Part shown: positions 54,289 to 62,166 of the stretch, one piece after another
How positions within the stretch are numbered: position 1 is the first letter of the stretch
How the letters are laid out: each line of letters begins with the position of its first letter
Assembly (NCBI GenBank): GCA_965229565.1
Contig: OZ245888.1
Coordinates: forward strand, 2,294,001-2,358,000
Direction of reading: 5' to 3'
Length of the DNA: 64,000 bases
DNA from: JANQNX01 sp040217095
Lineage (GTDB): Bacteria > Pseudomonadota > Gammaproteobacteria > Eutrophobiales > Eutrophobiaceae
Translations under genes and position numbers: made by a program
Notes under the pieces: generated by a model
What the model was told of the DNA's origin: nothing
Database searches by the model: none
Seen by the model: the letters and a program-made list of their open reading frames with translations, nothing else

Positions 54289-55098
54289 TTACCGTGCGAC
54301 CGAGTGCGCAAGTATCGGGTATCTTCTCAATTCCATTTCTATTTTCTTGGCAACCAGCCTTAATTTGGGCAAGCGCGTCTTGATCATGCTTGCCTGCTTT
54401 ACCCTTGCTGTCGACGTTGAACAATTGATAGCCGCTATAATTTCATTCGTCTCGTTAAAGATCGGCACCGATATCGAAATAATGCCGTAATCAAGTTCGT
54501 CCTGGACCGTGGCATAACCATCTTTCCTGACCTGCTTGAATATCTTGCGCATCTTAATCTTGGAGATTTCTGTTTTATCCGTTAATGGGACAAATTCAGT
54601 ATTCTTGACGTAATCTTCAATTACATCGTTTTCCTGGAAGGCCATTAACACCCGGCCCATTGATGTGGGGTATACAGGAAAACGTGTACCAACTGCCGCA
54701 TTCAAACGAATCATTCTGTTGGTCGATACGTGAATGAGATAAAGAATTTCGTCATTGAGCAATACGCAGAGCGAGGAACTGTCACCCGTTTCGTCTCTTA
54801 AGGCCTGTAAATGCGGCTGCACGACCTCTTCCAGGTTCATTGAATCCAGGTAAGCCGAAGCAATCGTCATGACTTCCGGTCTTAGCAAAAACAACTTGCC
54901 GTTCTTGCCAATATAACCGAGGTGCATCAATGTATTCAGGCAGCGCCTGACAACGGCCGGACTGAGATCACAGGCACTGGCAACCTCGCTAAGAGTCATT
55001 TCAGGCCTGGTTTTCGTAAAAGTACGCAGTACAGACAAACCACGTGCGAGGGAGTTGATGTACTCACCGTCAGTTCTTGGATTCTTATCTGAAATCAT
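54289..55098 (-). CDS. IclR-family transcriptional regulator
   Basis: A 269-residue regulator. The N-terminal winged helix (about 16-80) shows SLARGLSVLRTF, TLSEVASACDLSPAVVRRCLNTL (HTH) and LGYIGKNGKLFLL. The effector-binding domain (about 95-265) has the typical DGYATVQDELDYGIISISVPIF and INCSTSTARV. This family usually represses or activates catabolic operons according to an aromatic or organic-acid ligand. I favour ATG 55098 with GGAAAA upstream; the frame can extend to 55170. It is divergent from the MetE-like gene. Operator-like sites fitting IclR proteins occur in the receptor promoter. Confidence 0.88.
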   Translation of the reverse strand: MISDKNPRTDGEYINSLARGLSVLRTFTKTRPEMTLSEVASACDLSPAVVRRCLNTLMHLGYIGKNGKLFLLRPEVMTIASAYLDSMNLEEVVQPHLQALRDETGDSSSLCVLLNDEILYLIHVSTNRMIRLNAAVGTRFPVYPTSMGRVLMAFQENDVIEDYVKNTEFVPLTDKTEISKIKMRKIFKQVRKDGYATVQDELDYGIISISVPIFNETNEIIAAINCSTSTARVKQASMIKTRLPKLRLVAKKIEMELRRYPILAHSVAR

Positions 55099-55226
55099 TA
55101 TTTTCCAATCTTTGCTAAGGCAATTTAACTGATGCTTCAGGATATTATTTGTAAACCGAACATTTGTCACTAGCTATCAGTTGGTATAGATTTGTTATTA
55201 CTTATAAGAGCAAATATGTAATGTAA

Positions 55227-55250
55227 AAGTTGATATTCATACATCAACTT
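55227..55250. promoter_or_regulatory. 8-bp inverted repeat between iclR and the MetE-like gene
   Basis: AAGTTGAT (55227-55234) and ATCAACTT (55243-55250) form a perfect inverted repeat with an 8-bp spacer, 36 bp before the MetE-like start. It is a candidate operator or 5' hairpin, and differs from the TTCGnTATnCGAA sites. Confidence 0.5.
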
Positions 55251-55285
55251 CAAGAAAAACAATCAGTTTAAAAAGGCAATGACTT

Positions 55286-56317
55286 ATGACGACACAACTT
55301 TTTCCCTGTACTTTGGTAGGTAGTTATTCACAACCCGACTGGTTGATTGACAAGAAAAAGCTGGCTGGACGTTTTCCACCCAGGGTTCGGGCAAAAGAAT
55401 TATGGCGCGTTGCAGAAGAGTTTCTTGAAGAAGCACAGAATGATGCAACACGCACTGCGATTCTTGAGATGGAAGAGGCTGGCCTGGATATTATAACCGA
55501 CGGTGAAATACGCCGGGAAAGTTACTCCAATCATTTTGCCACTGCGCTTGATGGTGTTGATATTGATAATCCAGGTACAGCATTAGACAGAAGTGGCGAA
55601 CCCAACCCGGTACCGAGAGTGACAGGAATAATCAGTCGCAAACGCGCAATCTGTGTTGACGATGTAAAATTTTTGAAAGAACACAGTACCCGTCAGGTTA
55701 AAATCACCGTTCCCGGCCCATTTACCATGGGGCAACAGGCACAAAATGATTTTTATGAAACAGACAGGGATTGTGCACTGGGCTATGCTGAGGCAGTCAA
55801 TGAAGAAATAAAGGATCTGTTTACAGCAGGTGCTGATGTCGTTCAGATTGACGAACCCTACATGCAGGCCCGGCCGGAAAAGGCGCGTGAATTTGGCGTT
55901 GAAGTGCTTAACAGAGCACTGGAAGGTGTAAAGGGAAAAACCTGTGTTCACATATGTTTTGGCTATGCTGCAATCATACATGATCGACCGGAAGGTTACT
56001 CTTTCCTGCCTGAGTTAAGTGCCGCTACCTGTGATCAAATTTCAGTGGAAACCGCGCAATCAAAGCTGGATTGTTCAATTCTCAAATCCTTGCCAGGCAA
56101 GGAAATTCTGCTTGGAGTAATCGATTTGTCTGATCCGGAAGTCGAAACACCGGAAACCATTGTCGAACGCGCCAAAAGAGCTCTGGAGTTTGTTGAGCCG
56201 GAACGCATCATTCTGTCAACCGATTGCGGCATGAAATATTTACCAAGAGATATTGCATTCGGAAAATTAAAATCGATGACTGAAGCCGCAAAGCTACTGA
56301 GAAAAGAATACGCGTAA
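55286..56317 (+). CDS. Short MetE-like (cobalamin-independent methionine synthase C-terminal family) protein
   Basis: A 343-residue single-barrel protein equal to the catalytic half of MetE. Zinc ligands are present: His222 and Cys224 in HICFG, Glu255 and Cys314 in STDCGMKYLPR. TDGEIRRESY and QIDEPYMQARPEKA are further family blocks. Full MetE is about 750 residues. Such core proteins include methionine synthases using other methyl donors, and enzymes that move alkyl groups to thiols, such as epoxyalkane:CoM transferase. Being divergent from iclR beside catabolic genes favours a substrate-specific transferase over housekeeping methionine synthesis, but this is inference. Confidence 0.8.
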   Translation: MTTQLFPCTLVGSYSQPDWLIDKKKLAGRFPPRVRAKELWRVAEEFLEEAQNDATRTAILEMEEAGLDIITDGEIRRESYSNHFATALDGVDIDNPGTALDRSGEPNPVPRVTGIISRKRAICVDDVKFLKEHSTRQVKITVPGPFTMGQQAQNDFYETDRDCALGYAEAVNEEIKDLFTAGADVVQIDEPYMQARPEKAREFGVEVLNRALEGVKGKTCVHICFGYAAIIHDRPEGYSFLPELSAATCDQISVETAQSKLDCSILKSLPGKEILLGVIDLSDPEVETPETIVERAKRALEFVEPERIILSTDCGMKYLPRDIAFGKLKSMTEAAKLLRKEYA

Positions 56318-56339
56318 AATCAACTTACTATTCATTTCC

Positions 56340-56364
56340 CCGGGTAATTAATCATATTACCCGG
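56340..56364. terminator. Bidirectional hairpin between the MetE-like gene and yqaA
   Basis: CCGGGTAAT and ATTACCCGG form a perfect 9-bp stem with a 7-nt loop, between two converging genes, 22 bp after one stop and 10 bp after the other. T tracts are poor on both sides. Confidence 0.55.
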
Positions 56365-56374
56365 ACATTACGTT

Positions 56375-56806
56375 TCAAAACAGGTTCAGCAAACCAACCA
56401 GGATTGCATAGCGGGCGCCCTTGCCAATCGCCGTTAGTATAAAGAAAATGATGAAGCGGACGCGCATGATGCCTGCTACAAACGTCAATGCATCACCGCC
56501 TATTGGCGCCCATGCCATTAACAAGGACCATACACCATATTTCTGAAACCATTTTTGCGCACCGGCAAGGCTGTCATGCTTGAATGGAAAATAACGATGT
56601 TCCTGGTAACGTAACAGGAAGCGTCCCAGTGCCCAGTTCAGGCAAGCGCCAAGCGTATTACCGGCCGTGGCCCAGCACCAGAGCGTCAGCGGATCATGAC
56701 CGGCAACCAGCAGACCTGCCAGCATTACCTCGGAATAGGCAGGTAATAACGAAGCTGCGATAAAGGAAATAAAAAAGAGGGAAAGATAAACTTCCATAAG
56801 AAGCAT
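56375..56806 (-). CDS. yqaA: YqaA/DedA-family small membrane protein
   Basis: A 143-residue membrane protein of the YqaA branch of the SNARE-associated/DedA family, usual length. Landmarks are AGNTLGACLNWALGRF, YGVWSLLMAWAPIGGDALTFVAGIMRV and a final helix with GKGARYAILVG. The family is linked to lipid-carrier or membrane homeostasis functions; the exact transport role of YqaA is not established. Confidence 0.85.
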   Translation of the reverse strand: MLLMEVYLSLFFISFIAASLLPAYSEVMLAGLLVAGHDPLTLWCWATAGNTLGACLNWALGRFLLRYQEHRYFPFKHDSLAGAQKWFQKYGVWSLLMAWAPIGGDALTFVAGIMRVRFIIFFILTAIGKGARYAILVGLLNLF

Positions 56807-56859
56807 TAATAATTTCTGTTAAGTACGATGATAAAATACAGGGCAAAGAATGATACTGG

Positions 56860-58095
56860 TTAATTTGTAATAAGTAATTTGCGAGCTCGGAAGATAATAT
56901 AGTCCTGCCCCCCATTCCCTTCCTGAGATGCCCTGTTAGCTATATAAATATCAGCTATATTGTCACCATCATAATCTGCCAGGTTGATATCAAATACATT
57001 CCCGGCCATTACTCTCTCTCCGGCAGCATCCATATTGTCCAGGTAAAAATGCCCACTTCCGTCGTTAATATAAGCAAGCAACACGCCTGCATTCGGACCA
57101 TAAATAATGGAGGAGCCAGTCAATATATCAAGATCGCCATCCTCCTCCATGTCGATGAAGCTTGCCGTAAAATGGCTTTGCTTACTTCGTGGCAATCGAT
57201 CAGCACTACCATCAACAAAAACTCCCTTGCCGTTATTTATTAACAGTCTATCCTGGGGGGATGCATTCATTAAAAACTGTACATTTGCAAAATACAAATC
57301 CAGATCACCATCATCATCAACATCCCCTGTAATTACTTCTCTGCTTTCATCAGCAAGCCAGGGCAATCGTTCTGCTGTTTCATCGCTGAAAAAACCAGCT
57401 CCGTTATTAATATATATTTTATTTTGACCCTCATTAGCTACTAACAAATCTGCATCGCCATCATTATCAATATCCGCGAGATGCAAATCTTGAGTTGCAT
57501 CATTTTCAGCAGGCTTTATTCGCTCCCGGGTAGCATCAATAAAAAAACCATCACCTTTATTTATTAAAATTTTATTTTGGCCATTATTGCCGATAAGTAT
57601 GTCTACATGATGATCATTGTTGATATCCATAACTACAACTGAATTGGATATACCAGTGACCGGCAGCAAGTGGCTTTTATCATCAAAGCCACCATCACCA
57701 TCGTTAAAATAGAGTTCATTATTTTTGTCATCTTCAGATACGAAAATTATGTCCAGGTCACCATCGCTGTCAAAATCGGCAACCCCGATATCTTCACTGT
57801 CACGAATATGTTTAAAAAGGAAAGCCTGGTCAAAGCCTCCTTTTCCATCATTGATCAATAAAATATTTCTACCAAACTCGATAGCCAGAATGATATCAAT
57901 GTCTCCATCCTGATCCATATCATATGACGCAACGTCCATAGTTTTACTATTGTTTCCTAACAGATGATGTGCCTCATGAATTCTGTCAGACACAGATGAG
58001 AGCAAGTTAATTGGTTCGGCAAGAACCGTGTCTCTGAAAAATAATAAAAGGCATAGCACAAGAACAATGATTGACGAATTATTAGATGTATTCAT
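56860..58095 (-). CDS. Exported FG-GAP/VCBS-repeat protein
   Basis: A 411-residue protein with a signal peptide (about 1-27, ending TVLA) and seven Asp-rich beta-propeller repeats. Their calcium loops read DMDQDGDIDI, DFDSDGDLDI, DINNDHHVDI, DIDNDGDADL, DVDDDGDLDL, DMEEDGDLDI and DYDGDNIADI. This predicts an integrin-like propeller, periplasmic or surface exposed. There is no enzyme domain or sorting signal. ATG 58095 has GAGG upstream; TTG 58113 is an alternative. Function unknown, possibly adhesion. Confidence 0.8.
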   Translation of the reverse strand: MNTSNNSSIIVLVLCLLLFFRDTVLAEPINLLSSVSDRIHEAHHLLGNNSKTMDVASYDMDQDGDIDIILAIEFGRNILLINDGKGGFDQAFLFKHIRDSEDIGVADFDSDGDLDIIFVSEDDKNNELYFNDGDGGFDDKSHLLPVTGISNSVVVMDINNDHHVDILIGNNGQNKILINKGDGFFIDATRERIKPAENDATQDLHLADIDNDGDADLLVANEGQNKIYINNGAGFFSDETAERLPWLADESREVITGDVDDDGDLDLYFANVQFLMNASPQDRLLINNGKGVFVDGSADRLPRSKQSHFTASFIDMEEDGDLDILTGSSIIYGPNAGVLLAYINDGSGHFYLDNMDAAGERVMAGNVFDINLADYDGDNIADIYIANRASQEGNGGQDYIIFRARKLLITN

Positions 58096-58170
58096 TCTAA
58101 GCCTCGGAATCAAGCCGTCATGATTAAGCCAAAATAAATTTCCCTAAAATAGAATTGCTCCATGTATACC

Positions 58171-58911
58171 TTATTGATTTCTCGTGTAATATTCATCTAA
58201 TGTTTCGTTTATAACATAGTCATCAAGCAGCATAGGGGCGTCTTTATCAGCTTGTTCAAAAAGAAGTAACTCGTTGTTCTCTAACCTGGAATAAAATTCT
58301 TTGAGATCAATAAAATGTCCTGCTTTATCAAGATAGGTTCCACCTAATAAATGACGTAATTCATGCTGAAATATAACCGCGGCGAAACCCGAGAGCCGTC
58401 CTCGATGGAGTTCGCCATCTGCATTTAATGCTTCATACTCTATCCACTCATATGTTGCTACGTTACCCGGTTTTTCACCAGTGGCACTTAAACAACCATG
58501 CCAGAAATTTATTCTTTCAGATGAGGCTTTGGTTATTTTTGGGTTAATAAAAACCTGAAAGGGAAAAACATCCAGCTGTTCATACCAAAGTGCATCCATA
58601 TTTACTTCGATTAAAAATATTTGCAGGTTCTTTCCTACCTGGTTTGCAGCAATCCCCACGCCACGCTTACTGTGCATGGTCATACGTAGTTCTTTAATAA
58701 AATTGGTTAGTCCGTCAGTTTTAAACTCATCATTTTTAATTTTCCGGGAAGGTAAATAAAGAGCGTTGTCTTTTCTGGCTTGATTTGAGTTTGTATGCTG
58801 AACAACCTTGAAACCATCTGCAGGTATATACAATGAATGATAATTTGCCGGTGTTATGTGACTGCAACCGGTTACCAGGGATATTAAAAGAAGTATGAAG
58901 ATGAGCTTCAT
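58171..58911 (-). CDS. Lipoprotein peptide-deformylase homologue
   Basis: A 246-residue protein with a lipoprotein signal (LVTGC, Cys16) followed by a peptide deformylase fold. Motif I is intact, GVGIAANQ (84-91). Motif II reads HGCLS (138-142) instead of EGCLS, keeping the metal Cys140. Motif III is QHELRH (182-187), keeping both metal His and the catalytic Glu184. Normal Def is cytoplasmic and about 170 residues, so an exported, lipidated form is unexpected: N-formyl groups are removed in the cytoplasm. It may deformylate exported or foreign peptides, or have another amidase activity. ATG 58911 gives a proper signal sequence; a TTG frame start at 58941 does not. Confidence 0.75.
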   Translation of the reverse strand: MKLIFILLLISLVTGCSHITPANYHSLYIPADGFKVVQHTNSNQARKDNALYLPSRKIKNDEFKTDGLTNFIKELRMTMHSKRGVGIAANQVGKNLQIFLIEVNMDALWYEQLDVFPFQVFINPKITKASSERINFWHGCLSATGEKPGNVATYEWIEYEALNADGELHRGRLSGFAAVIFQHELRHLLGGTYLDKAGHFIDLKEFYSRLENNELLLFEQADKDAPMLLDDYVINETLDEYYTRNQ

Positions 58912-58941
58912 TTTTGAATGACAGGTTTTTAGAAGAGACAA

Positions 58942-59005
58942 TAGGCGGGCTCAACCGCCCCGGGCGTAGGCCCGCTACCCTTTAACACCAGAATCTGTGC
59001 CTCGA
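58942..59005 (-). pseudogene. Degenerate tRNA-Leu-like sequence
   Basis: Read on the minus strand, 58942-58982 matches the variable arm and T arm of the tRNA-Leu at 60207-60290: GGGTAGCGGGCCTACGCCC then GGCGGTTGAGCCCGCC, about 33 of 41 positions identical, with one base lost in the T loop. Upstream, GTTAAAG could be a Leu(UAA) anticodon loop, but the acceptor stem is not conserved. Confidence 0.55.
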
Positions 59006-59116
59006 TTATTCTTTCAGAAAGATGCTACAATATAAAGGGATAAAGAGAATAATTATCACGTGTATCCTGTAATTAAAAAGATATGCAGGCTGTCTATCAT
59101 CAGCGGGAGATAAGGC

Positions 59117-60154
59117 ATGAAAGTTGCTGATAAGCCCGAAGATGAATTCGAGCGACTTGAAGCACTGGATGCACTTCACATTGTTTATTCACCTGCCGAG
59201 GAAAGGTTTGACAGAATCACCCGGCTCGCCAAAAGACACTTCAACGTGCCAATTGTTCTTATCTCGCTAGTTTCTTCTGAAATTCAATGGTTTAAATCTT
59301 GTCAGGGAATTTCCGCCTCGGAAACGCCCCGCGAAGTGTCGTTTTGCTCACATGCATTGTTAATTGACATGCCGCTAGTGATTAATGATACCCATAAATA
59401 TCCCGAATTCGCTGACAATCCTCTTGTCACCAATGAGCCTCACATACGTTTTTATGCAGGCCATACCATCAAGCATATGGGAAAAAAAATTGGCACGTTG
59501 TGTGTAATTGATACAAAACCGCGTGAATTTACTGTGGCCGATATGGATTCATTGAAAAGCCTTGCATGCTGGGTGGAGATCGAATTAGAAAACACTTATT
59601 TCAGCGATACGGTTAAACAACTCATACAGAACAATACACAGAAACAAAGAAAGAAACTTATTGATCCTCTCACCGGAGCATGGAATCAGTACGGAATAAC
59701 AAAATTACTAAAGCAGAGATTTGCCGATAAAAGTAAGCAGCAAATGCTTTCTATTATGAAGGTCGGTCTTGATGAACGTAATGAAACTCCCAATCCAGAT
59801 GCAAACTTTAAATTCGAAATTTTACTAATGGAAGTGGCACAACGCATTCGCTCTGTACTGACAAATGAAAACGACCTTGCGCACACTGACAATGAGGAAT
59901 TTATAGTGGTAATGGATCAAAGTAACAAGACCACGGCAAGAATGACGGCGCAGAATATTTTACGTGGGATCAGCGCTGAGCCCTTTTACCTTGACGGTAA
60001 TACTATCAGGATCACGGCAAGTATTGGCATAGCCTGCAGTGAGGATGTACCCAATGGCAACTGGCGTGAACTGTTAGAGATGGCAGAAAGCGCGCTATAC
60101 GACGCACATGTTGATGGAGGCAATCGCAGTATCCTGGCAGGTCAGACATCTTGA
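59117..60154 (+). CDS. GAF-domain protein with degenerate GGDEF domain
   Basis: A 345-residue soluble protein. The N-terminal GAF domain (about 25-160) has VPIVLISLVSSEIQWFKSCQG, SFCSHALL and GTLCVIDTKPREF, as in light/redox-type GAF proteins. A linker helix leads to a GGDEF fold (about 175-340) starting with IDPLTGAWN. The active-site loop reads DNEEF (258-262) instead of GGDEF, so diguanylate cyclase activity is unlikely; it may bind nucleotide or act as a regulator. ITASIGIA and MAESALYDAHVDGGNR are normal C-terminal blocks. It lies alone between the tRNA-Leu-like relic and the real tRNA-Leu. Confidence 0.85.
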   Translation: MKVADKPEDEFERLEALDALHIVYSPAEERFDRITRLAKRHFNVPIVLISLVSSEIQWFKSCQGISASETPREVSFCSHALLIDMPLVINDTHKYPEFADNPLVTNEPHIRFYAGHTIKHMGKKIGTLCVIDTKPREFTVADMDSLKSLACWVEIELENTYFSDTVKQLIQNNTQKQRKKLIDPLTGAWNQYGITKLLKQRFADKSKQQMLSIMKVGLDERNETPNPDANFKFEILLMEVAQRIRSVLTNENDLAHTDNEEFIVVMDQSNKTTARMTAQNILRGISAEPFYLDGNTIRITASIGIACSEDVPNGNWRELLEMAESALYDAHVDGGNRSILAGQTS

Positions 60155-60203
60155 TTACTAAATAGTAATGCAAAAGCGCTGCTGTTTAGCCGTAAAAACT
60201 AAA

Positions 60204-60290
60204 TGGTGCCGATGGGCGGACTCGAACCGCCACGGGCGTAAGCCCACTACCCCCTCAAGATAGCGTGTCTACCAATTCCACCACATCGGC
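60204..60290 (-). tRNA. tRNA-Leu (anticodon GAG)
   Basis: The minus strand folds into a class II tRNA: acceptor stem GCCGATG/CATCGGC, D arm with AATTGGTAGA, anticodon stem CTATC/GGTAG with loop TTGAGGG (anticodon GAG), long variable arm, T arm GGCGG/CCGCC with TTCGAGT, discriminator A and encoded CCA at 60204-60206. It follows secG, as in many gammaproteobacteria. Confidence 0.95.
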
Positions 60291-60303
60291 TGATAACTGC
60301 GAC

Positions 60304-60669
60304 CTATTGTTCGGGCAGGTTGGGTAAATCGCTGTCCGCTTCTTCGGTCATGGCTGGCATACCCTGCTCTGCAGACTGTTGTTCTTCAACAGCTATCCTG
60401 TCCAGCAAACTGCTCGGCTCAGTACGCATGTTCTGGCTGGCCAGGTAGCCAAGAAACAGGCTGTTGGCCAGGAAGATGGTTGCCAGGATACTGGTAAACT
60501 TGGCCATAAAACCACTGGAGCCCTGGCTACCAAAGACCGTGGCTGAAGACCCGCTACCAAAGGCAGCACCCGCATCGGCACCCTTGCCCTGTTGAATAAG
60601 AATAATACCGATCAGCGCCACCGCGATCAGTACCTGTAATACAAATAATAATGTATTGAGTGTTTCCAT
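60304..60669 (-). CDS. secG: Preprotein translocase subunit SecG
   Basis: A 121-residue SecG with two helices (about 4-24 and 53-73). The loop between holds the conserved LIQQGKGADAGAAFGSG and GSQGSSGFMAKFT. SecG assists SecYE-dependent export. A Glu/Ser-rich C-terminal tail follows. It lies 5 bp after tpiA and 13 bp before tRNA-Leu, and the three are probably cotranscribed. Confidence 0.95.
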   Translation of the reverse strand: METLNTLLFVLQVLIAVALIGIILIQQGKGADAGAAFGSGSSATVFGSQGSSGFMAKFTSILATIFLANSLFLGYLASQNMRTEPSSLLDRIAVEEQQSAEQGMPAMTEEADSDLPNLPEQ

Positions 60670-60674
60670 GCTTG

Positions 60675-61439
60675 TTACCTCATTGCCCGGCAGATTGTTA
60701 CGAAATCCTCGGCTACCAGTGATGCTCCACCAATAAGCCCGCCATCGATATCTGCCATCGAAAATAAATTCTCTGCGTTGTCTGCCTTAACGCTGCCCCC
60801 GTAAAGGATCCGCGTCGCATCTGCGATGCCGTCATCATGTCGTGCCAGCCGCAGTCTAATAAACTCATGTACTTCCTGTGCCTGTTCGGGAGTGGCTGTC
60901 TTGCCGGTGCCTATAGCCCAAACCGGTTCATAGGCAATCACGGCATTTTTAAACGCCTCGATTCCCGCCAGGCCAATCACCGCATCCAGCTGTCGTGCGA
61001 TGACTTCTTCCGTGTCGTCAGCCTCACGCTCTTCCAGTAATTCGCCCACACAAAGTATGGGTACCACTTTTTTTTCTGTCACGGCGACAAACTTTTCCGC
61101 TACCCGGTGATCATTTTCAGCGTACAACGCCCGTCGTTCCGAGTGGCCGACGATGACATAGGCACAGTCAAAATCGGCTACCATGTCCATCGACACCTCA
61201 CCGGTATAAGCCCCTTTCTCAAGATGCGACACGTTCTGGGCACCGAGACTGATCTTGCTGCCGGCGAGCATTTTTTTCAGCTCCGACAGGTAGACATAAG
61301 GGGGACAGATAGCCACATCATGCTCCTTGCCTGCCGCGTTTCCAAGACCGTCCAGGATACCGCTCACCAGGGGTCCCATCGTTGCCAGTGAACCATTCAT
61401 TTTCCAGTTCGCTGCAACCAACATGCGGCGTTTTGACAC
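60675..61439 (-). CDS. tpiA: Triose-phosphate isomerase
   Basis: A 254-residue TIM-barrel enzyme interconverting dihydroxyacetone phosphate and glyceraldehyde 3-phosphate. Active-site segments are AANWKMNG (Lys), VIVGHSERR (His) and VIAYEPVWAIGTGKTATPEQ (Glu), with the phosphate loop LYGGSVKADNA. I start at GTG 61439: AGGAAAG lies just upstream and the length fits; the frame could extend to TTG 61469 or begin at ATG 61424. Confidence 0.96.
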   Translation of the reverse strand: MSKRRMLVAANWKMNGSLATMGPLVSGILDGLGNAAGKEHDVAICPPYVYLSELKKMLAGSKISLGAQNVSHLEKGAYTGEVSMDMVADFDCAYVIVGHSERRALYAENDHRVAEKFVAVTEKKVVPILCVGELLEEREADDTEEVIARQLDAVIGLAGIEAFKNAVIAYEPVWAIGTGKTATPEQAQEVHEFIRLRLARHDDGIADATRILYGGSVKADNAENLFSMADIDGGLIGGASLVAEDFVTICRAMR

Positions 61440-61521
61440 GGTGTCTTTCCTAGCTCTAAAAGGCCGCAAAGATTACCGAGTGCGGCCCGGTAAATCAATA
61501 CATGACAGCAATTTAGCGCAA

Positions 61522-62166
61522 TTATTCACCCAGGGGAGCAATAACCGCGCAGTGACGGCAATCGGGGTCAGCGGAGCAGGATTGCTTGGCATGGCGCACG
61601 ATAAGCGCATGGTATTCCTGGAACAGGGCAACATCGGGATCGAGCGCCGCTTCAAAGGCCTGGCGCAGGGCCTCGTAGCCCTCATTGCCCTGAATCAGGT
61701 CGAATTCCAGTAAAATCCGGCGCGTGTAGGTATCAATCACGAACACCGGGCGCTTGAAGGCATAGAGCAGTATATCATCGGCGGTTTCAGGACCAATCCC
61801 GTTGACGCTTAACAGTCGCTGCCGCAGTTCCATGTCATCCAGCCTGGCAAGTTGCCGGTAACGGCCCTGCTCCTGGAACCAACGGGCGAAATTCTGTAAA
61901 CGTTGCGCCTTGATATTGAAATAACCGGAGGGACGAACCAGGGCTGCCAGCCGTTCCGGTTCGGCATTGAGCAGGAATGTCAGGTTCAACGCCTCGGCCT
62001 GCTTCAGGTTTGCAATGGCCTTCTCAACATTCTGCCACGCGGTATTCTGGGTCAGGATTGCACCCAGCATCATTTCAAACGGTGTATCGGCCGGCCACCA
62101 GTTCTGGTTGCCATAGGCGGCAAGTAAACGTCGATAAATCTCGAGCAGGGTCTGCCTTTGCAGCAT
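61522..62166 (-). CDS. Endonuclease III/HhH-GPD-like DNA glycosylase
   Basis: A 214-residue HhH-GPD protein of the 3-methyladenine glycosylase-like branch (COG2231 type). The helix-hairpin-helix is VNGIGPETAD (121-130) and the catalytic Asp145 lies in VFVIDTYTRR. The lyase Lys of EndoIII is replaced by Glu127, consistent with a monofunctional glycosylase. The C-terminal cluster region has only three cysteines (197, 203, 206; C-x5-C-x2-C), so the 4Fe-4S site is incomplete. It probably removes alkylated or mispaired bases. It overlaps rluB by 1 nt. Confidence 0.85.
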   Translation of the reverse strand: MLQRQTLLEIYRRLLAAYGNQNWWPADTPFEMMLGAILTQNTAWQNVEKAIANLKQAEALNLTFLLNAEPERLAALVRPSGYFNIKAQRLQNFARWFQEQGRYRQLARLDDMELRQRLLSVNGIGPETADDILLYAFKRPVFVIDTYTRRILLEFDLIQGNEGYEALRQAFEAALDPDVALFQEYHALIVRHAKQSCSADPDCRHCAVIAPLGE

